From: Brachionus koreanus
Lineage: Eukaryota > Rotifera > Eurotatoria > Ploima > Brachionidae
Direction: 5' to 3'
Length of the DNA stretch: 12,386 bases
Assembly (NCBI GenBank): GCA_016987375.1
Contig: PJRA01000524.1
Span: 1,403,376 to 1,415,761, forward strand
The notes beneath the pieces are model-generated. The model ran no database searches. It worked only from the letters and a program-made list of their open reading frames with translations, and had not been told where the DNA came from. The position numbers were made by a program, and so were the translations under genes. Below are positions 7,791-12,386 of the stretch, piece after piece; the first letter of the stretch is position 1; each line of letters opens with the position of its first letter.

Positions 7791-9476
7791 TTAGATTAAT
7801 TTAGAGCAATTTTCTTTGTAATCATTTTGGCCAAAATGACAACAAAATAAACTTTTAAAATTTTTAATTAGAACATCAATGCGTTTAGGATTTATATTTG
7901 ATTTGTATTTTTTAAAGCTAGCATCATGACCAAGACCAGTTTTTTTCATATTAAACTTTCCATTTGACTTCACTTGGAGCAATTTAAGTTCAGCTCGAAT
8001 ACTCGGTCGTCTTGCATTCAGCCACACAGTGCCACATGCTTCAGTTAATTGCTTTCTAAAGGTCATTTTGCGAAAGCTTTTTTTTGCTGTCTGTTTAAAA
8101 CTTCCCTCTCTTTCCCCAAAAGGATGTGCATTAGATGTCGAGCTATTCCCATTTCCAGTTACATAGCTATTAGCATCATTATGTATCTTTGGACCGTTTT
8201 TTGTTGAAAAACCTGGATTTTGAATTAAAATGGGATCTGAATTTTGGTATGTCAATAATCTGCTGAATTGAGGCTTTGTTAAATCGAGGTTGAGTGAAAC
8301 ACGTCTATGCTTTGATGGTATCATTTCTACTGGTAAATTAGCAATGTTGAACAATTTTTCGAAAGCACAGTCAAGTCCCATCATATTCTTGCAGCTGATT
8401 TCAGTGTACATGCATGATTTAAATGTTGAAACAAATTGCTGTGTGTCTGCTAGATCAATACATCTACTAGTCAACTTATTTTCTAACAGGTAATCGATTT
8501 TATTTCCAAGTATTAATATTGGCACATTTGAGCATCGGTTGTCTTGTTTGGTTTTTTTGAGTTCAATAATCAATTCGCAAAGTTGTTTTGCTTGAAAATA
8601 TGAATCAATATCGTCAATGCTGAAAACAAGCACAAACAAATCACCTTAAATAATTTTTTTAAATTTTTTTCAACAGATACTTTAAATAATTTATTTTTAA
8701 ATAAAATATTAATTTCTCTAGAAAATTTCTCTTGAAAATGAATGAAACTAAAAATTTAATAATATGATGCGTTTTTAGGGGTTTTATCAGCTCATACTAT
8801 GGGAGGAAACAATACTCGCAAATTTGATTGTATGTAAAATATGAATGGGTCGTAATTTCATATAAAAGTTAGGCATTTTGAAAAATTTCGCAAAATAAAA
8901 TGAATTTTTTTTTCTAAAAGTCTAAAAATCATTCTATAAATTGAATCAGCAAATTCAAAAAAATATTGTATTGTTTTTTATCAAAAATAATCTAAAATTT
9001 GGTGAATTTAAAATATTAAATTATTTAAATTTTATATACAATTTAAAAGTTTGAGCTGATCTTTACACGATGCCCTAAAAAGGCTAAAAATTTATTTTTT
9101 TATTTAATTTTTATTTTTTGAAATCATTTTTTCTAAGAAATACTGCTTTTAAATATTAAATTTAATTAATGAAAAAAAATTTACCCGTCATAATATTGAG
9201 TTTTTTCATGGCTGGAAATGGATCGTTACCAGATGTGTCCAAAATGTCCAAGCGATAAATTTCTCCTTTTATTTTATAGATTTTTCGGTGAAAATCCTCG
9301 ATTGTTGGCAGATAACTATCTTTGAAAGCTTTTCCTAAAAACCAATTGATAATACACGTTTTGCCGACTCTTGGGGCCCCCAAAATAACCAATCTAAATG
9401 AATTTTTTAGTGAAACTTCATTGTTTGTAGCGTTTGCTAATGGATTTCCATTCTGGCTTTGACTATCCAAAGTCAT
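7791..9476 (-). CDS. RASD1: RASD/Dexras-Rhes family small GTPase
   Basis: A Ras-superfamily GTPase of the Dexras1/Rhes branch, which in vertebrates acts in G-protein and steroid-responsive signalling. Exons (minus): 9476-9185 and 8644-7791, joined across a 540-bp GT-AG intron that splits a Gly codon (MTG|DLFVLVFS), giving 381 residues. G1 GAPRVGKT (33-40); switch I PTIEDFHRK (57-65), a RASD signature; G3 DTSGNDPFPAM (80-90), where Asn84 takes the place of catalytic Gln61 of Ras, as is typical of this branch; G4 NKID (145-148); G5 EISCK (179-183). LPVEMIPSKHRRVS (201-214) and ARRPSIRAELKLLQVKS (308-324) match the C-terminal extension of RASD proteins. A basic region and Cys365-Cys366 precede the end. 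The C-terminus is CSKLI, with the cysteine five residues from the end and not four. I start at ATG 9476: upstream, TTTTAG at 9492-9487 looks like a 5' UTR acceptor, and the codon at 9482 is TTG. It is about 100 residues longer than vertebrate RASD1, mainly in residues 235-300, a low-complexity Asn/Ser-rich insert. The symbol denotes family, not one-to-one orthology. Confidence 0.9.
8645..9184 (-). other. Intron of the RASD-type gene with an imperfect inverted repeat
   Basis: Donor G|GTAAAT and acceptor TTTAAG fix the ends. Inside, TTTTTAGGGG...ATCAGCTCA (about 8773-8797) reappears inverted as TGAGCTGAT...CCCTAAAAA (about 9052-9080). This suggests remains of a small foldback element some 300 bp long. 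The arms are short and diverged. Confidence 0.45.
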
Positions 9477-11613
9477 TTTCAAATATCTAAAATAATTAAA
9501 TAAAAAATTTTTATCAAAATGAAAACTGAAAATCTAATCTCCTAATGCCCAAATATAAAAGAGGCATTTTTAAAAAATGAGGCTTAGCTTAATCATTTAG
9601 TCTGATTAAATTATTAAATTTTGATTTTCTAAATTGATTGAATCGTCTAAACAAATTGGGCATAGTTCCTTTATTTTAATACTAAAACGATTGTCTAAAT
9701 AATAAATGAAGAGCATATGACAGATATCGGGAATCAAATCCTGTCGTAGATGATTGCATGTACGGGAAATTGAATTTTATCAATTTTTGTTTTTAATTAA
9801 ATTTTTTGTATTAGTTTTCTTTAAAAAAAAATAAACATTTTTAAATAAAATTTTCAAAATAATTTTCTAAAATGTTAATTTTTAGGTTCGTTTAAAAAAA
9901 TAATTGGGAAAAATTTACTTAATCCAAATGACGCTAAATTAGGAAAATAGATGCATTAAGATTAAGTCAAATTTTGATTGAGTTTAATTCTTCTGATGGG
10001 ATTAGTAAACAGATAATTGAATTTTAAGAATTATTATTAAAAAGTGCACCCAAAGGCATACTTAAAAAAAAATAGAAATATCAAAATTAAACCCTTTAAG
10101 TGTGTGGAAAGATTGTAAGTGTCGAATTAGAATAATTGAGGTTTCTGAAAAAAAAATTCCGTAGGATTTGAGTAAACAAGCTTTTTAAAATAATCTCATT
10201 ACTAAAATTCAAACACTTGTTGGGAAAGATAACGTGAAATTATGAAAAATAAATAAAAATAAAATTTTAGTCATCGAAAATATTTTTCAATAAATATTTT
10301 ATTTCCTTGTGACTTATTTTACTAAATTTTATTCTTAAACTAAATTAATTGACAAAAAGGAAAACAACTATCTAAAGAGCATATCAATATTGAAATTCAA
10401 ATAATCAGTTGTACACAAAAAAATTCTAATTTCTAAAAATTCTAATAAGTTCATGCTGATTTTTTAAATCTCTTTACTATTGTCTAATGATATAACAGCT
10501 AATAAATGTTTAAACTATTTCCATTAAAAAATATTAATTATTTATAGATTTTAAGACGCTGAATTATTTCAGTTCAAATTTAAAAACACTCTTCTTGATT
10601 TAATATTTTTATTTAAACAGTAGATAAAAACAGAAAAGAATTTAAGATAATAAAATATATTCATTTAGTTTTTCAATAATTTCCATTAAGTCCAAAAAAA
10701 GATTTACTAAAAAATGTTACGTAGAATTTAAAAATGACGCATTTAAAGATAATTTTTTTCGTATGATGAATGTGTATAGAATATATATGTCATGAAAAAC
10801 GGAAATTGGAAGAGAATTGTTTTCCTAAACAAAAAAAAAATTCTATCAAATAAAAAATTTTTGTTAAATATATTAAATTTCAAAATTGTTTCGATTTCGA
10901 ATTAAATATCATTTTAAAATAATCTATTTAAATACATATAATATATTCAATAAAATTAAGTGTATCTAATTATATAATTTTTAAAAATTCAAAATTTAAA
11001 AAAATATATTTAAATCAGTCTTATTTTAACATTACTCTTTATTTTTATTTTAAAAATATTTATATAATTTTGAAAAGCTAATCAGAGCATTATGTCTTCT
11101 TTCAATATGTCGTTGCAGCTTTTTACGAAACTCGCAGAAAAAAAAACACTTAAAATAAAAAGAGGCTTTGAAAAATTATAGCTTACAAGGTAAGAGTTTT
11201 TAAATTTTGATTCGGATTTATAAAAGAAGCTTGCCATTTAATGCATATTTAGAAACATTAAGGACTAAAGTTTAATAGAAGTATTGCTAGAAAAATATAT
11301 CAAATATTTGCTGCATCTCTATTTTAGACATTGTGATAAAGATTAGCTTAGCCATTAAATCTAATATTCTGTTTAATTAAACTTCAAAAAAATAGCTTGA
11401 AAATAATTTGATTTCAAAATTTAAAGAGTAGAAATCTGTTTAATGTAAACATGAAAAATCAATCAAAAAAATTAAAAAAAAAATATTCTATTTTTATTTT
11501 CTCGTTTTCTCATCATTTAATTTATTTAATTAATTAATAATAATTAAATATATTATTTGTCTTTTTGACTTAATTAAACGTACGTTTTCAAATTAGCTAA
11601 ATTATAAATTTAC
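9477..11613. other. Long AT-rich intergenic region, no gene recognised
   Basis: About 2.1 kb contain no open frame of note and no protein similarity that I can see. The part nearest 9477 should hold the 5' UTR and promoter of the RASD-type gene. A small imperfect hairpin (AAATTTACTTAATC at 9911-9924 against GATTAAGTCAAATTT at about 9960-9974) is the only structure beyond simple A/T runs. Confidence 0.45.
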
Positions 11614-11937
11614 TGGGGCTGTGAAGTTCGTTTCAGAAAAATTTGAATTATTTTTTTACTAAAATAGATAATTTATTATGTAAAATGCTTAATTTTGAGC
11701 ACATTTGCTTAATGCAGTAAAAATAAGTCTGCAAAGTACTCTGCAATTTTCTACATTTTGCTCGCCACTAAAAAGTACTGTAATCAACTGTTCAATTACA
11801 TTGCAGAGATTTGCAGAATTAGATTTTCGGATTAAGCAAAGTTGCTTAAACATTAAGCATTTTACATAACTAAATTATCTATTTTAGTAAAAAAGTTATT
11901 CAAATTTTTTTCAATTGAAACTAACTTCACAACCCCA
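11614..11937. mobile_element. Foldback MITE-like element with long inverted arms
   Basis: The ends are TGGGGCTGTGAAGTT (11614) and, inverted, TGGGGTTGTGAAGTT (from 11937). The match continues inward through AAAATTTGAAT, TTTTTTACTAAAATAGATAA and TATGTAAAATGCTTAA, about 85 bp at high identity. More loosely, it continues through TTTGCTTAAT and two CTGCAA motifs on each side to within about 25 bp of the centre. The whole 324-bp unit is thus an imperfect hairpin with a short central loop. AATTTA occurs on both flanks (11607-11612 and 11938-11943), a possible target-site duplication. It has no coding capacity, so it would depend on a transposase in trans. Confidence 0.75.
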
Positions 11938-12012
11938 AATTTATTACTTATTAAGGATTTTTTTATTAAATTTTAAAATTTTTATATGCAGTCTCAGAAA
12001 TTAGTTATTTTT

Positions 12013-12046
12013 AGTATCATGTACTATTAATTGATCACATGATACT
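12013..12046. repeat. Short perfect inverted repeat
   Basis: AGTATCATGT (12013-12022) and ACATGATACT (12037-12046) are perfect 10-bp arms around a 14-base spacer. It sits between the foldback element and the terminal palindrome cluster, and no gene adjoins it. Confidence 0.6.
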
Positions 12047-12273
12047 GTAAATGATCCTTGTTTCTTCGAAAAATGTATCTGATAAAAATGTCGGATCTAT
12101 AGTAGTTGCATTCAAATAAGATGAAAACAAAAAAGTTAGAAAAAATATCTGTTTGAAATTCTGAAGAAGTTAAAAAACGAGTTTGTTTGAATTTGGCCTT
12201 GTTTTCAGTAATATTAAACAATTTATGGCGACAAGAAAATAGATAAATGCAATATAACGTAATTGCTCGATTT

Positions 12274-12375
12274 TAGTGACATGTCACTATACGCAGGTAT
12301 TCGCTTATAGTGACATGTCACTATAGATCGGATAGAGGTTTGAAAAACCTATAATGACATGTCACTATAAGCGAA
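12274..12375. repeat. Cluster of three palindromic repeats
   Basis: TAGTGACATGTCACTA at 12274-12289 is a perfect palindrome. TATAGTGACATGTCACTATA at 12306-12325 is a perfect 20-bp palindrome. The copy at 12350-12369 has one change (TATAATGACA in its left half). Copies 2 and 3 also form a larger inverted repeat: 26 bp at 12300-12325 starting TTCGCTTATAG against 12350-12375 ending CTATAAGCGAA, with one mismatch. AGGTTT-GAA-AAACCT (12336-12350) adds a further hairpin in the spacer. The spacing is about 32 and 44 bp. The array may continue beyond the end of the window. The ends of a MITE or a palindromic satellite are both possible. Confidence 0.7.
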
Positions 12376-12386
12376 AAAAGGTTAAA

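Noticed and set aside
8290..8493. 67-residue + strand frame
   Set aside because: Antisense shadow of the GTPase coding exon, which carries clear G4 and G5 motifs on the other strand.
9712..9765. tRNA-like T-arm (GGGAATCAAATCC) near 9729-9741
   Set aside because: The loop has an extra base, and no A box, anticodon arm or acceptor stem pairs with it; at most a decayed tRNA-derived SINE.
12027..12221. 64-residue minus-strand frame
   Set aside because: Its end is part of the 12013-12046 hairpin, and the sequence shows no motif or codon pattern beyond A/T bias.

Overview
The window is nuclear DNA of a very AT-rich animal (GC roughly a quarter by eye). It carries a spliced troponin T gene with 53-nt introns, a Dexras/Rhes-type small GTPase split by one intron, a secreted protein related to the N-terminal part of animal VWA7, remnants of LINE-type retrotransposons, and palindromic non-autonomous repeats. 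A troponin T with an acidic C-terminal tail points to a protostome. The base composition and small introns would fit a monogonont rotifer such as Brachionus, but that is inference and not proven here.

Layout. Bases 1-545 are AT-rich upstream sequence. A single-exon + strand gene at 546-1745 encodes a 399-residue secreted VWA7-like N-terminal module without a VWA domain, followed by polyadenylation hexamers near 1820-1834. At 2040-2320 (minus) lies a decayed reverse-transcriptase fragment. Troponin T runs on the minus strand from an ATG at 5449 to a stop at 2818; I rebuilt it from GT-AG junctions and frame. Bases 5450-7120 hold no recognisable gene. At about 7122-7669 (+) is a 5'-truncated, frameshifted LINE 3' end with an ACT-repeat tail. 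The RASD-type GTPase runs on the minus strand from an ATG at 9476 to a stop at 7791, with one 540-bp intron. Bases 9477-11613 are featureless AT-rich DNA. A 324-bp foldback element fills 11614-11937, a short hairpin lies at 12013-12046, and the last 115 bp hold three copies of a near-perfect palindrome that may continue past the window.

The most interesting result is in troponin T. Between constitutive exons 5 and 7 there are two short exons (37 and 34 nt). They have the same phase, strong GTAAGT donors and clearly related peptides (FPWITETFVHAP and FNLQETFPHSP). Including both, or skipping both from the strong exon-5 donor, creates an early stop, so the frame itself enforces mutually exclusive use. 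A 10-nt perfectly complementary pair flanks the second exon and could loop it out. This parallels the alternative exons near the C-terminal half of troponin T in insects and vertebrates. The three genes show no sign of acting together.
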